A stretch of 36,321 nucleotides of DNA from Stutzerimonas stutzeri SDM-LAC (GCF_000235745.1 NZ_AGSX01000114.1:1-36321); one strand, 5' to 3'. Shown: positions 15,770 through 27,248, numbered from the stretch's first letter. The notes: generated by a model not told the origin, from the sequence alone. Made by a program: numbers and translations.

Positions 15770-17737
15770 TCAGAGCATGCCCGGACCGTCGTCCTCGGGT
15801 TGCTCCACCGGCGCCAGATCGAGGAACTCGTTGTTCTCCATGGCGCTGGCGGCCACCCGGTCGATGCTGCTCATGGCGTGACCGATGATCGAGCTGACGC
15901 TGGCTTCGTGATGATGCTCGGGCAGGCGCTCAATGGCTGCGAGGACTTCTTCTCCCGGCACGGTTTCCTCGGCTAGCAGCTTGTCAGCGATCTCATCCAG
16001 TGCCGGCTTGAGCCGCTGCAGCAGGGCCATGCATTCCCGATCGAGCTGCTTGAGTAGGTTGTCGGCCGCCCGGATGGATTCGCCGGAATCGAACTCGATG
16101 TGCGCGTCGCGCACCGCCTGCAGGCTGAGCAGCGAACCGTTAGGCCCCATCCCCAGCGCGCCAACCATTGACAACGCGATCTTCGAGGCTTCCTGCAAGT
16201 CCTGACCGGCACCGGAGGAGACTTCGTGGAAATACAGCTGCTCGGCGCCGCGGCCGGCCAGCAGCATCTGGATGCGGTTGCGCAGCTCGGATTCCATGTG
16301 CAGACGCTTGTCTTCGACAGGCGTTACCAGGGTCACGCCCAGCGCCTGGCCACGCGGCAATATGGTGACTTTCTCTACTCGACCGGTTTTCAGCGCAGCG
16401 GCGACCAGCGCATGGCCGGCTTCGTGCACGGCGATGCGTTTGCGATCAGTGGCCGACATCGGCGTGACACCCGAAGGCTGCTCGCCGATACGGCAGGTTT
16501 CCACGGCATCGACAAAGTGCGCCATGGTGACTGTCTTCGCGGCGCCTCGTGCGGCGAGCAGTGCCGCATGATTGGCGATATAGGCGATGGCGGCGGGCGT
16601 CAGACCAACGGTGTTGCGCGCCAGCTGGGCGAAATCCAGGTCCTGCTCGGCGCGGATCTTCGCTGCGTACAGGCGAAACAGCGCTTCGCGGTCGTTCAGT
16701 CCCGGCAGGCCGACGGCGATTGAGCGGTCGAAGCGGCCTTCGCGTACCAGCGCCGGATCCAATGAATTAGGGAAGTTGGTGGCGCCCAGTACCAGCACGC
16801 CGCTGGCACCGTCGAACCCATCCATCTCGGCGAGGAACTGGTTGATGATGCGGTTGCTCTCGGCATCGCTGGAGCGCTGCTGCTCGGCGCGTTTGCCGAT
16901 GCCGTCGATCTCATCGATGAAAATGATGCACGGTGCCTGCTTGCGGGCGGTACGAAACAGCGCCTTGACCTTCTGAATGCCCACCCCGAAGTACATGGAG
17001 GAGAAGTCGCTACCGGTCACCTGAATGAAGCTGGCGTCGGACTCTGTGGCCAGGGCCTTGGCCAGCTGGGTCTTGCCGGTGCCGGGTTCGCCGGTCAGCA
17101 ATACGCCCTTGGGTGGGCGGGCGCCCAGCGCCGCATAGGCGGCCGGGTCGCGCAGATAGCTGGTGACATCGGTGAGCGCCTGCTTGGCTTCGCTGGCGCC
17201 GATCACGTCGGCAAAGCTGATGCCGCTACCCTTGCGCTGTACCTGGAAGGCCTGGCTCTTGATCGCCAGATACGTCAGCGCGCCGACCAGCAGCAGGATA
17301 AATGGCGCGTAGGGCAGTACGCCCTTGTACCAGGGTGTCTCGGCGTCCGTCTCGAATAGCGTCAGCGGGAAAAGCTGGCCTTCGCTGCTGGCGTACTGAT
17401 CGAGCAACAGCTGGGCAACACGCCCGGACTGATCAGGCACCCAATAGTGCAGCCCGTCTTGCAGGCTGATGTACACCGCATCTTTGCCCAGCGCTGCGCT
17501 GGCGATCGAGGCGCCACGCAAGTCGCCCATCAATACGGAAAGATCACGGCGATTGGCTTGCCAGGGGTCGGTTGACTCCTGCAGGGCTTCGAGCATGCTC
17601 GCCGCAGCGCCAGTCGCTGGCGTTGACGGAGCGGTTGGCCGCAACTGCCAGTAGGCGATACATGCGGCAATCAGCAACAACATGAAAATGGCGAGCACAG
17701 GGCCGCGGCGACCTTGTAGCAGACGTGGTGTTTTCAT
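15770..17737 (-). CDS. FtsH-like membrane AAA zinc metalloprotease (divergent paralogue)
   Basis: A 655-residue protein with the FtsH layout: membrane helix 1 (about 12-30), a periplasmic domain (31-140), helix 2 (about 141-160), AAA module with Walker A GEPGTGKT (216-223), pore loop MYFGVG (248-253), Walker B IIFIDEID (271-278) and arginine fingers in REGRFDR (332-338), then an M41 peptidase domain with zinc site HEAGH (438-442) and third ligand Asp513 in AGQDLQEA. It should extract and degrade membrane or misfolded proteins. It departs from housekeeping FtsH: GFSGADL is GLTPAAI (378-384), the pore loop has YFG for FVG, and the periplasmic part is unlike. The start MKTPRLL is chosen because the 106 codons upstream are Arg/Cys-rich and not protein-like. 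It is probably a second, accessory FtsH. Confidence 0.85.
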   Translation of the reverse strand: MKTPRLLQGRRGPVLAIFMLLLIAACIAYWQLRPTAPSTPATGAAASMLEALQESTDPWQANRRDLSVLMGDLRGASIASAALGKDAVYISLQDGLHYWVPDQSGRVAQLLLDQYASSEGQLFPLTLFETDAETPWYKGVLPYAPFILLLVGALTYLAIKSQAFQVQRKGSGISFADVIGASEAKQALTDVTSYLRDPAAYAALGARPPKGVLLTGEPGTGKTQLAKALATESDASFIQVTGSDFSSMYFGVGIQKVKALFRTARKQAPCIIFIDEIDGIGKRAEQQRSSDAESNRIINQFLAEMDGFDGASGVLVLGATNFPNSLDPALVREGRFDRSIAVGLPGLNDREALFRLYAAKIRAEQDLDFAQLARNTVGLTPAAIAYIANHAALLAARGAAKTVTMAHFVDAVETCRIGEQPSGVTPMSATDRKRIAVHEAGHALVAAALKTGRVEKVTILPRGQALGVTLVTPVEDKRLHMESELRNRIQMLLAGRGAEQLYFHEVSSGAGQDLQEASKIALSMVGALGMGPNGSLLSLQAVRDAHIEFDSGESIRAADNLLKQLDRECMALLQRLKPALDEIADKLLAEETVPGEEVLAAIERLPEHHHEASVSSIIGHAMSSIDRVAASAMENNEFLDLAPVEQPEDDGPGML

Positions 17738-18356
17738 TTCACATCCAATCGGGACAGCCCGATGTTTCGACAAACAACCGCCGAGGGCGGACCACAGTTG
17801 TTCGCGGGAAAGCCCCGCGGCGCCAATTGCGTGGCGCAGCACAGTACGGGCGCGTTGGATGCGATTTATATGCCGGACTGCGAATCGGGTTGCTGGACTC
17901 CGATAGCCGGCGAGAATACGGCAAGTGCCACCATGCGAGCGGCTGCGCGACGAATGGCACGCTGGTTTTCGACGAATGACCGGTTGGTCGTGGAACGAAG
18001 CGGCTAGCGAAAGGACGCGCTGAGGCGCTGGTCGAAAGACGATCCGCGGCTCCATCAGACGCTATCGTCGGGAGCTGCGCTTGTGGCTGTGGCATCACGA
18101 TACGGTGAACTACCTGAGTTATGACTTCGGGGCTTGTCGACGGGGCCCGATGGCTGCCTGGCAAGGTGAAAGGCCCAAACGGGGAGCGCTATTGTTGCTT
18201 TGACCGAGGCCGCTCGATGCGCCACGAAAGGCTGGATTTGCCTGTAAAAACAAGCCGTTCCGATGAGTGGCCTGCTAGACGTCGGCTGCTCCGCGCAAAG
18301 GGCGCCGATTCGTAGTAAATAGCCTGGCTTTTCGTACCCAGAGCACTACCCGCACC
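17738..18356. other. 619-base gap upstream of the FtsH-like gene
   Basis: No gene with coding character was found here; the short frames on both strands are Arg/Cys-rich. A small hairpin ATCGGG-acag-CCCGAT (17748-17763) lies just before the FtsH-like start and could fold in its leader. On the minus strand TATAAA (17870-17865) resembles a -10 element, without a clear -35. The segment may be leader DNA plus degraded sequence. Confidence 0.4.
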
Positions 18357-18554
18357 ATGTCCACCCTGACCGAGTTGGCGCAGCAGATTGCCGCGCTCTA
18401 TCCATTGCAAGACAAGACCGCAGGCAAGCGTTACCGCATCGTCAGCCAGCTGGCAGGCATGACGGAGCTGGAGGAGATCGGCGGCATGCCGCGCTACGTC
18501 GATACCTGCCAACTCGACGACAAGGCGCTATGGGAGGGTCGCGTCGCCAGTTGA
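18357..18554 (+). CDS. Small hypothetical protein
   Basis: A 65-residue frame beginning MSTLTELAQQIAALYP and ending DDKALWEGRVAS. Codon third positions are mostly G or C and the composition looks like a soluble, partly helical protein, unlike the other short frames nearby. No clear ribosome-binding site precedes the ATG and I do not recognise the family. It lies in otherwise decayed DNA between the FtsH-like gene and the HD-GYP remnant, so it may be a genuine small gene or a surviving piece of one. Confidence 0.4.
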   Translation: MSTLTELAQQIAALYPLQDKTAGKRYRIVSQLAGMTELEEIGGMPRYVDTCQLDDKALWEGRVAS

Positions 18555-19169
18555 TAAAAGCCGTGAGGCCGTCAGTTGGCAGTAGCGGTAGAGGGCTGCC
18601 GAAATCCTGCGATATTGCCTGACCGGGCTGCTCCGGCCTGAGGTGGCGGTCGCGCAGGTGCAACCCGGACGACAGGAACAGCGTGAAGAGATCGGCATCG
18701 AGATGGCGACGATCGCGCAGCCGCGCAAGAATGCCGAGCGACTCGCTCAGCGGCTTGGCCTTCCTGTACGGGCGATCACAGGCGGTCAGCGCCTCGAAGA
18801 TGTCGGCGATGGCCATGCTTCGCGCCGACCGAAGTGGCGAGTCCAGCGCTGTTCCCCAATGTGCTGTGACCGCTCGATCCGTTCCGGCCACCAGCTCTCG
18901 AGCAATGGTGCACACCGCCACGAAGGCGATCGCCTCCTGCAAGTGCGCCACCTCTACGCGTGGCGAGCCTCGAGGGGGGCTGGACCAGGCTCGGCAGTTT
19001 CTCCTTGTGACTAGCGCTGAGCCCAGCTCTCGTCGCTGAGCTTGTGTTTGCTAGAGGTCATGCTGCATCCTGCGGCGATTACTTGACGGAAATGCCAGGA
19101 AAATACCGGTGAGCGAAACCCGGTGCAACGCGCCGAGTCGCAGGCCATCGGCCAGCCAAGGAGGTCACA
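18555..19169. other. 615-base gap with degraded coding DNA before the FecR gene
   Basis: Apart from the HD-GYP remnant on the minus strand (18598-18834), I see no complete gene. Sequence at 18835-19160 does not read as protein in any frame I examined. A TTGACG hexamer (19083-19088) could be a -35 for the FecR gene, but no convincing -10 is at the right distance. Confidence 0.4.
18598..18834 (-). pseudogene. Remnant of an HD-GYP phosphodiesterase domain
   Basis: On the minus strand the frame reads ARSMAIADIFEALTACDRPY, then RKAKPLSESLGILARLRDRR, HLDADLFTLFLSSG and LRPEQPGQ. This is the C-terminal end of an HD-GYP domain, the cyclic-di-GMP or related phosphodiesterase family: the MAIADIFEALTA-DRPY-K--LSE pattern is diagnostic. 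The catalytic HD and HHExxDGxGYP motifs that should lie upstream (18835 and higher) are absent, and the frame continues without homology past 18598. I read it as the tail of a deleted gene; the surrounding frame at 18442-18951 is open but otherwise not protein-like. Confidence 0.65.
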
Positions 19170-19649
19170 TTGATCATGGTCGCCAGAATCGCTCCGCTAG
19201 GCAGAATTGCCCAGACTGTACTTGCCCTTGGCTTCTTGATGGCCTCAGGGCTGGCAGTCGCGGACGAAATAAGTGAGCCCATCGGTTACATCATGAAAGT
19301 GCAGGGCGAGGCGAGCATGACCAGCCGTGGGCAGACCATCGATGCGCGGGTCGGTCAGGCTGTGATCATTGGTGCGACGCTGCGCACCGGCGCCGAGGGT
19401 TCGATGGGTGTCACCCTGAGCGACAACACGGTGATGTCCTTTGGTCCCAATAGCGAGTTCACGCTGGACGAGTACCAGTTCGAGCCAGCCCGCGAAGAGT
19501 TGAAGCTGAGCGCGCGTATCAGCCGAGGCACGCTGAATTTCATTTCCGGTGTGATTGCCAAGCTCAAGCCCGAGGCCGTCGAGCTGAAGACCCCGACCGG
19601 CACCATCGGAGTACGGGGCACGCACTTTCTGGTGAAGGTTAGCGAGTGA
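19170..19649 (+). CDS. FecR-domain exported protein
   Basis: A 159-residue protein with a signal peptide (hydrophobic core up to ASGLAVA, about residue 31) and a FecR domain: GYIMKVQGEASMTSRG, VGQAVIIGATLRTGAEGSMGVTLSDNTV, LKLSARISRGTLNFISG and the C-terminal KTPTGTIGVRGTHFLVKV. It is expected in the periplasm. In this short stand-alone form FecR domains are of unknown ligand, unlike the sigma-regulator FecR. The strong AAGGAGG at 19158-19164 is 5 bases from a TTG (19170) and 11 from an ATG (19176); TTG is chosen, giving two more residues. It overlaps the OmpA-like gene by four bases, so they are one translational unit. Confidence 0.85.
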   Translation: MIMVARIAPLGRIAQTVLALGFLMASGLAVADEISEPIGYIMKVQGEASMTSRGQTIDARVGQAVIIGATLRTGAEGSMGVTLSDNTVMSFGPNSEFTLDEYQFEPAREELKLSARISRGTLNFISGVIAKLKPEAVELKTPTGTIGVRGTHFLVKVSE

Positions 19650-20248
19650 GGCGAATGCTGCAAAAAACGTTTGCGCTGTTGTTTTTCGCGCTGCTGATGA
19701 CCGGCTGTGCGACAGGTAACTACGTCGTGCTTCTGGAAAGCCCCGATGGCACGACGGGTGCGGTGGTCATCGAAGATGCACAGGGCCAGACGCGCCTTGA
19801 TCGCAAGCATCAGGGTGCCGTGATCGGTTCAAGGGGCTTCGGTTCGGGGCCGTTCAAGGTTGGCGACCTGCGTATCGCGCGTGATTTCTCCGACGCGCTG
19901 GCGGCGCAGCCAGCGCTACCACAACGCTTCCAGTTGTATTTCAAGATCGGCAGCGCCGAGCTGACCGAGAAGTCGGAGCGGGCTATCGAGGATGTATTCG
20001 AGACGATCCGCCAGCGTGGCCCTTCAGCCGTCTCGGTCATCGGCCACACCGACACGCTCAGTGGTCCACGCTGGAACGAGCAGCTAGGGCTGATACGAGC
20101 GCAAGCTGTGGCCGAGATGTTGCGAAAGCGCCATATCGACGTGATCGATCTCAGGGTCTCGTCGCACGGCGAGCGCAATTTGCTGATCAAGACACCCGAC
20201 GGGGTGTCCGAACCGCGCAATCGCCGAGTCGAGGTCAGCGTCCGTTGA
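19646..20248 (+). CDS. OmpA-family outer-membrane lipoprotein
   Basis: A 200-residue lipoprotein: signal peptide with lipobox LMTGC (Cys21), a short unique region of about 75 residues (GNYVVLLESPDGTTGAVVIE), then a C-terminal OmpA-like peptidoglycan-binding domain (about 97-200). Key binding residues are present: the Asp of VIGHTDT and the Arg of RNRRVEVSV. The GTG at 19646 overlaps the FecR stop; an ATG at 19655 is an alternative start that leaves the lipobox intact. With FecR it converges on the CHASE2 cyclase, six bases away. A role in anchoring or presenting the FecR protein near the cell wall is a guess from linkage. Confidence 0.85.
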   Translation: MRRMLQKTFALLFFALLMTGCATGNYVVLLESPDGTTGAVVIEDAQGQTRLDRKHQGAVIGSRGFGSGPFKVGDLRIARDFSDALAAQPALPQRFQLYFKIGSAELTEKSERAIEDVFETIRQRGPSAVSVIGHTDTLSGPRWNEQLGLIRAQAVAEMLRKRHIDVIDLRVSSHGERNLLIKTPDGVSEPRNRRVEVSVR

Positions 20249-20254
20249 GACCGT

Positions 20255-22357
20255 TCATTTATCCGTCATCACGATGAGCTCTGCGCATTGCCCGCTGCGT
20301 AAACGCTCGAGTTGGTAATGCACCAGCGCATCGCCCCGTCTTTGAGCGGCCAGCCGTTCGAATGCGTCGAGCGCGTCTTCTTGGTCAGCTGACAGCAGCT
20401 TGTATGCCGCCTCGTACAGAGCGTCCGGTTGCGTTTCGCAAGGCTCGTAAAGGCGCAGCGGCTGCTCCTTACCCTTGAGCAATACGTTGCCGACCGGTCG
20501 CATCGGTATGCCAGGGTTGGCATCGCGGATCGCCTGCGACACGCACAGCTCGGTGCCGAAATAACGGTTCACACCTTCGATCCGCGCTGCGACATTGACC
20601 GCATCCCCAAGCGCACGGTAGTCGAACAGCGTCGAGCCACCGAAATTGCCCACGACCACCTCACCGCTGTGCACGCCAATGCGAGTCCTTCCAAGCGCAG
20701 TTCCGGCGGCGTGCTGGCCGACGGCATGTTCCCGCGTGAAAAGGCGAATCTCCAAAGCGCAGGCGAGGGCCCGTTGCTGATGATCGGGCTGCGCCAGCGG
20801 TGCGGAGAAAAGAATGGCCATACCGTCGCCCATGATGCGTTCCAGCGTTCCGTGATGGCGGAAGGCGATCTGGATGATGCCGTCCAGGTATTCATTGAGC
20901 ATGCTTACCACTCGCTCCGGCGGTTGCCCCTCCATCAGCCGGGTTGAATCCGTCAGGTCAGTAAAGACGAAGCTGCAGCAGCGCCGCTCGCCGCCCAGGC
21001 GCAATTGTTCGGGGTGGCGCACCAGGTGCTCGACGAGGTTCGGTGAGATATAGCGGCAGAAGGCTTCGCGCACCCAGCGCTGCTGCTGTTCGCTGGCACG
21101 ATGGCGAGCAATGCTGGCGCCAAGGTAGGCGATGGCCAGGCCCAGGCTAGGGCTGAGTGCATCGAGCAGCAGGCCATGGCGTGAATAGGCCCACCAGGCA
21201 ACAAGGTTCAGCGTGACCAGCAGCCCTGCCGATACCAGGGTACCGGTCAATGCTCCGGTAGTGAGCGTGATGCCGCAGAGCAGCAGGGCGGCGAGAAGAA
21301 GCGTCAGTGCTTCGATCGGGCTGGCCCAGTAAGGGCGTTGCAGCGGCGCTCCGTACAGTGCCTGCTCGATGGCCTGTGCATGCACCTGTACCCCGGGAAC
21401 CATGCCGCCAAGCGGGCTGAAACGGAGGTCCTGCAGTCCTTGCGCCGAGCTGCCGACCAGCACCACGGCGCCTTGCAGTCTGGGGTCGGCAAGTCCTTCG
21501 AACAGCTGCCATGCCGGCAAGTTCTGTGCGCTCATGTCGGCGCGATAGTGCACCCAGAGTTCACCGCGACGATTGGTTGGCAGAGCGATACGGCCGATGC
21601 TGACCTGAGCGACGTCACCACGCGAATCGGCGTCGACGCGGTAGAGCTTTTGCTCCAGAAAAACGCGTATCGCTTCGGTCGACAGTGAAGGCAGCAGGTG
21701 ATCGTCTACCTTGATCATCAATGGCACGCGCCTTACCACGCCGTCCCCGTCCGGTTGGAATGTCATGGCACCGCTTCCTGCCGCGGCCGACTTCAGTTCG
21801 GGCAATGGGGTGGCGGTGCCTGCATATGTCGGAAAGGCGGGACTGGCCGCTGCGGCCGGTAGCTGGACGGCGAAGCGGCTCATGGGCGTGGAACGAGTCG
21901 GCGCACGTGTTGCGGCAAAGCCGAGAACGCTGGGCTGGCGCTTCATTGCCTCGGCAAATTGCTGGTCATGGTCAGGCAATTGCTTCAGTTGCGCTGCGAG
22001 TTCGGCTGGGAGCTGTTCGTGCAGTTGTGTCGGGGAGCTGCGGTCCGGTTCGGCGAACAGCACGTCGAACACCACAACGGCGGCGCCGGCGTCATGCAGC
22101 CGATCCAGCAGCTGTGCCATCTGGTCCCGGGGCCAAGGCCACTGACCGAGGCGCGCGAGGCTGTCCTCGTCGATGTCCAACACCAGCACCTTGGTTTCTG
22201 CCGGTGCGGGCCGTGGTTGCCAGCGTTGATACTGATCGAACAGGCTGTTGCGCAGTGTCTGCAGCAGCAGCGGTTCGGCGAGATAGAGCGCGCATGCTGC
22301 CAGCAAACCCATGCTGGCAAGCAGCACGCGCGATGCCAGACGGCCGGGTAGAGTCAT
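20255..22357 (-). CDS. CHASE2-domain class III adenylate/guanylate cyclase
   Basis: A 700-residue membrane signal protein: helix 1 (about 9-27), a periplasmic CHASE2 sensor (about 30-335; VLVLDIDEDSLARLGQWPWPR, VVVFDVLFAEPD), three membrane helices (about 346-415) and a cytoplasmic class III cyclase domain (about 460-640). Metal aspartates are Asp467 (FTDLTDST) and Asp511 (MGDG); transition-state Asn588 and Arg592 are in LGDAVNVAARIE. The usual purine-selecting Lys four residues before Asp511 is Arg507, and the Thr/Asp at 581 is Arg, so nucleotide choice or activity is uncertain. A TTG at 22375 would extend the frame; ATG at 22357 has GGGAG eight bases upstream. It follows ridA by 39 bases on the same strand. 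Confidence 0.88.
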   Translation of the reverse strand: MTLPGRLASRVLLASMGLLAACALYLAEPLLLQTLRNSLFDQYQRWQPRPAPAETKVLVLDIDEDSLARLGQWPWPRDQMAQLLDRLHDAGAAVVVFDVLFAEPDRSSPTQLHEQLPAELAAQLKQLPDHDQQFAEAMKRQPSVLGFAATRAPTRSTPMSRFAVQLPAAAASPAFPTYAGTATPLPELKSAAAGSGAMTFQPDGDGVVRRVPLMIKVDDHLLPSLSTEAIRVFLEQKLYRVDADSRGDVAQVSIGRIALPTNRRGELWVHYRADMSAQNLPAWQLFEGLADPRLQGAVVLVGSSAQGLQDLRFSPLGGMVPGVQVHAQAIEQALYGAPLQRPYWASPIEALTLLLAALLLCGITLTTGALTGTLVSAGLLVTLNLVAWWAYSRHGLLLDALSPSLGLAIAYLGASIARHRASEQQQRWVREAFCRYISPNLVEHLVRHPEQLRLGGERRCCSFVFTDLTDSTRLMEGQPPERVVSMLNEYLDGIIQIAFRHHGTLERIMGDGMAILFSAPLAQPDHQQRALACALEIRLFTREHAVGQHAAGTALGRTRIGVHSGEVVVGNFGGSTLFDYRALGDAVNVAARIEGVNRYFGTELCVSQAIRDANPGIPMRPVGNVLLKGKEQPLRLYEPCETQPDALYEAAYKLLSADQEDALDAFERLAAQRRGDALVHYQLERLRSGQCAELIVMTDK

Positions 22358-22396
22358 CAGTCGCGCTCCCTGCAACCGGCCGACGGGCTGGCCGGA

Positions 22397-22777
22397 TTAG
22401 TCGAGGACCAGAACGGCGTCCATTTCGACTTGAGCGCCCTTGGGCAGGGAAGCGATGCCAATGGCGGCGCGGGCGGGGTAGGGCTGTTCGAAGTAACGGC
22501 TCATGATTTCGTTGACGGTGGCAAAGTTGCCGAGGTCGGTCAGGAAGATGTTCAGCTTGACGATGTCTTTCAGCGATCCCCCAGCGGCCTCGGCGACAGC
22601 CTTGAGGTTCTCGAAAACCTGTACGGTCTGGGCTTCGAAGCCTTCCACCAGTTGCATCGTTTTCGGGTCCAGCGGGATCTGGCCGGACATGTACACGGTG
22701 CTGCCGGCCTTGATCGCCTGGGAATAGGTGCCGATGGCGGCAGGGGCATTTTCGGTATTGATGACGGTGCGGGGCAT
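22397..22777 (-). CDS. ridA: RidA-family enamine/imine deaminase
   Basis: A 126-residue RidA (YjgF/YER057c/UK114) protein that hydrolyses reactive enamine/imine intermediates released by PLP enzymes, protecting the cell from 2-aminoacrylate damage. The N-terminus [19 protein letters not shown], the middle MSGQIPLDP, and the C-terminal signature [21 protein letters not shown], with the substrate-carboxylate arginine, are all canonical; the length is exact. It lies downstream of spoT as in other pseudomonads (PA5339 position, recalled). The trimeric cytoplasmic form is expected. Confidence 0.93.
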   Translation of the reverse strand: MPRTVINTENAPAAIGTYSQAIKAGSTVYMSGQIPLDPKTMQLVEGFEAQTVQVFENLKAVAEAAGGSLKDIVKLNIFLTDLGNFATVNEIMSRYFEQPYPARAAIGIASLPKGAQVEMDAVLVLD

Positions 22778-22878
22778 GAAAGACTCCGAATAGAAGACGA
22801 GAAAACGCGAGAGTCTGAAGGCTGAACGAATACGTGTCCTTCGTCCAGCCTTTAGCCGCCGGCGCCCTTATCGATTTT

Positions 22879-24987
<2,109 letters not shown>

Positions 24988-25047
24988 GGGATTGCTCCTT
25001 GCCGGCAGGGCGCTGTGTTTGCGGTTCGACTTCGACCTGGCATTTAT

Positions 25048-25311
25048 TCAGAGGGCCTCGTTGGGCTCTTCCTCGTACTGAACGAACAGCGGCTCGTCGT
25101 CGACGATGTCGTCTTGGGCGATAACCTCGTAATCCACCAGGCCGGAGGCGATTTCACGCAGCGCCACCACGGTCGGCTTGTCATTTTCCCAGGCTACCTT
25201 GGGCTCTTTGCCGCCAGTAGCGAGCTGACGCGAGCGCTTGGTGGCGAGCATGACCAGCTCGAAGCGGTTATCTACGTTGTCCAGGCAATCTTCAACGGTA
25301 ACGCGGGCCAT
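25048..25311 (-). CDS. rpoZ: RNA polymerase omega subunit
   Basis: An 87-residue omega subunit that binds beta-prime, aids polymerase assembly and forms part of a ppGpp site in E. coli. [30 protein letters not shown] is the diagnostic start, and [23 protein letters not shown] follows; the acidic tail is typical. ATG at 25311 is chosen, with GAGGA six bases upstream, over upstream in-frame starts. It lies between gmk and spoT, pairing the ppGpp effector target with the ppGpp enzyme. Confidence 0.97.
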   Translation of the reverse strand: MARVTVEDCLDNVDNRFELVMLATKRSRQLATGGKEPKVAWENDKPTVVALREIASGLVDYEVIAQDDIVDDEPLFVQYEEEPNEAL

Positions 25312-25485
25312 GGTGTTCCTCATCAATAGCGGTAAAGCATGCCCGAATGGGCGAGCGGACGGGATAGTCTAAAAAATCACCAGCCAATAGGGAAGCGGTA
25401 AAACGCTGCCCGCCGCCGTGGCGGCCCTTTAGCGGACCAAGGGGGCACCCGCAGCTGCGACTCGGTTAGTCGCGCCGCCCTGATT

Positions 25486-26172
<687 letters not shown>

Positions 26173-27036
26173 TTATTCGATGTTCTGGACCTGCTCGCGC
26201 ATCTGCTCGATAAGGACCTTGAGATTGACCGCTGCCTGGGTGCTGCGCGTGTCGAATGCCTTGGAGCCCAGTGTGTTCGCTTCGCGGTTGAGTTCCTGCA
26301 TGAGGAAATCCAGACGGCGTCCGGCTGCCCCGCCGGACTTCAATACCCGGCGCACCTCGGTGACATGGGTGCCGAGACGATCGAGCTCTTCGGCTACATC
26401 GCTCTTCTGCGCCAGCATCACGAGTTCCTGCTCGAGGCGCTGAGGGTCCAGTTCGGTGCGCATCTCCGCGCAGCGGTCGAGGAGCTTTTGGCGCTGAGCG
26501 GCGAGCATCTGTGGAACCTGGCTGCGGAGCGTGGCGGTTTCATTGCCGATAGCGTCGAGGCGTTCGTTGATCAAGCGGGCAAGCTCTTCACCTTCGCGTA
26601 GGCGACCGGCCCTCATCTGTTCCAGCGTCTGATGAAACAACTGCAGAGCCGTGCTATTTAGCGCCTGCGGGTCTGCCGAGTCGCCCACTAGGACGCCGGG
26701 CCAGGCGAGGATCTCCAGCGGGTTGAGCGCTGCGGGCTGCTTGATCAAGGCCGCAACGCTTTCAGCCGCGCTGATCAGCTGGCGGGCCCGCTCCTGGTCG
26801 ACTTGCATCGAGCGACCAGCGGCATCTTCAGCGAAGCGCAGAGTACATTCGACCTTCCCGCGCGAGAGGCCTTTGCGCAACGCCTCGCGGACCGCACCTT
26901 CGAGATCGCGAAACGCCTCGGGCAAACGCAGGTGCGGTTCGAGATAGCGATGGTTGACCGAGCGGATCTCCCAGCTGAGGGTGCCGTGCTCGCCGGCCTG
27001 CTCGGCGCGGGCGAAAGCGGTCATGCTGTAAATCAT
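26173..27036 (-). CDS. yicC: YicC-family endoribonuclease
   Basis: A 287-residue YicC/YloC protein, now regarded as an RNase family that in E. coli promotes turnover of the small RNA RyhB. The N-terminus MIYSMTAFARAE with EIRSVNHRYLEPHLRLPE is the YicC_N signature; the C-terminal domain (DUF1732) ends EANTLGSKAFDTRSTQAAVNLKVLIEQMREQVQNIE, a strongly conserved tail. Start at 27036 with GGAGG five bases upstream; the frame extends upstream as non-protein-like sequence. It is divergent from rph across 212 bases and upstream of gmk. Confidence 0.93.
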   Translation of the reverse strand: MIYSMTAFARAEQAGEHGTLSWEIRSVNHRYLEPHLRLPEAFRDLEGAVREALRKGLSRGKVECTLRFAEDAAGRSMQVDQERARQLISAAESVAALIKQPAALNPLEILAWPGVLVGDSADPQALNSTALQLFHQTLEQMRAGRLREGEELARLINERLDAIGNETATLRSQVPQMLAAQRQKLLDRCAEMRTELDPQRLEQELVMLAQKSDVAEELDRLGTHVTEVRRVLKSGGAAGRRLDFLMQELNREANTLGSKAFDTRSTQAAVNLKVLIEQMREQVQNIE

Positions 27037-27209
27037 GGGGGACCTCCCGGTGCGGTGACGAAAGGCGGAGGATTGTAAATGAAAACGCGGGCAGTGACGT
27101 CGGTGCCTCGTCGACCGGGATTTAAGGCCGCTCGGCCTTTGAGCGATTCGTTGCAGCATGGTTTGGACTCGGCTGGCTCGACGGTGGCCCTTAGGGTGGG
27201 TCACGCCTT

Positions 27210-27215
27210 TATAAT
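27210..27215 (+). promoter_or_regulatory. -10 element of the rph promoter
   Basis: A consensus TATAAT lies 33 bases before the rph ATG in the divergent yicC-rph region. No good -35 is visible at 16-18 bases, so only the -10 is supported. Confidence 0.4.
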
Positions 27216-27248
27216 GGCCGTCACTCATTCAGATCAGGATATGTCCCA

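Noticed and set aside
17738-18055. 106-codon N-terminal extension of the FtsH-like gene
   Set aside because: Arg/Cys/His-rich and without a membrane or domain pattern, while MKTPRLL starts a normal FtsH membrane helix.
18121-18315. 64-codon plus-strand frame
   Set aside because: No ribosome site, no recognisable domain, Arg-rich composition like the surrounding decayed DNA.
25411-25426. GCCGCC-gt-GGCGGC hairpin between gmk and rpoZ as a terminator
   Set aside because: A two-base loop and no T run in either orientation make intrinsic termination unlikely.
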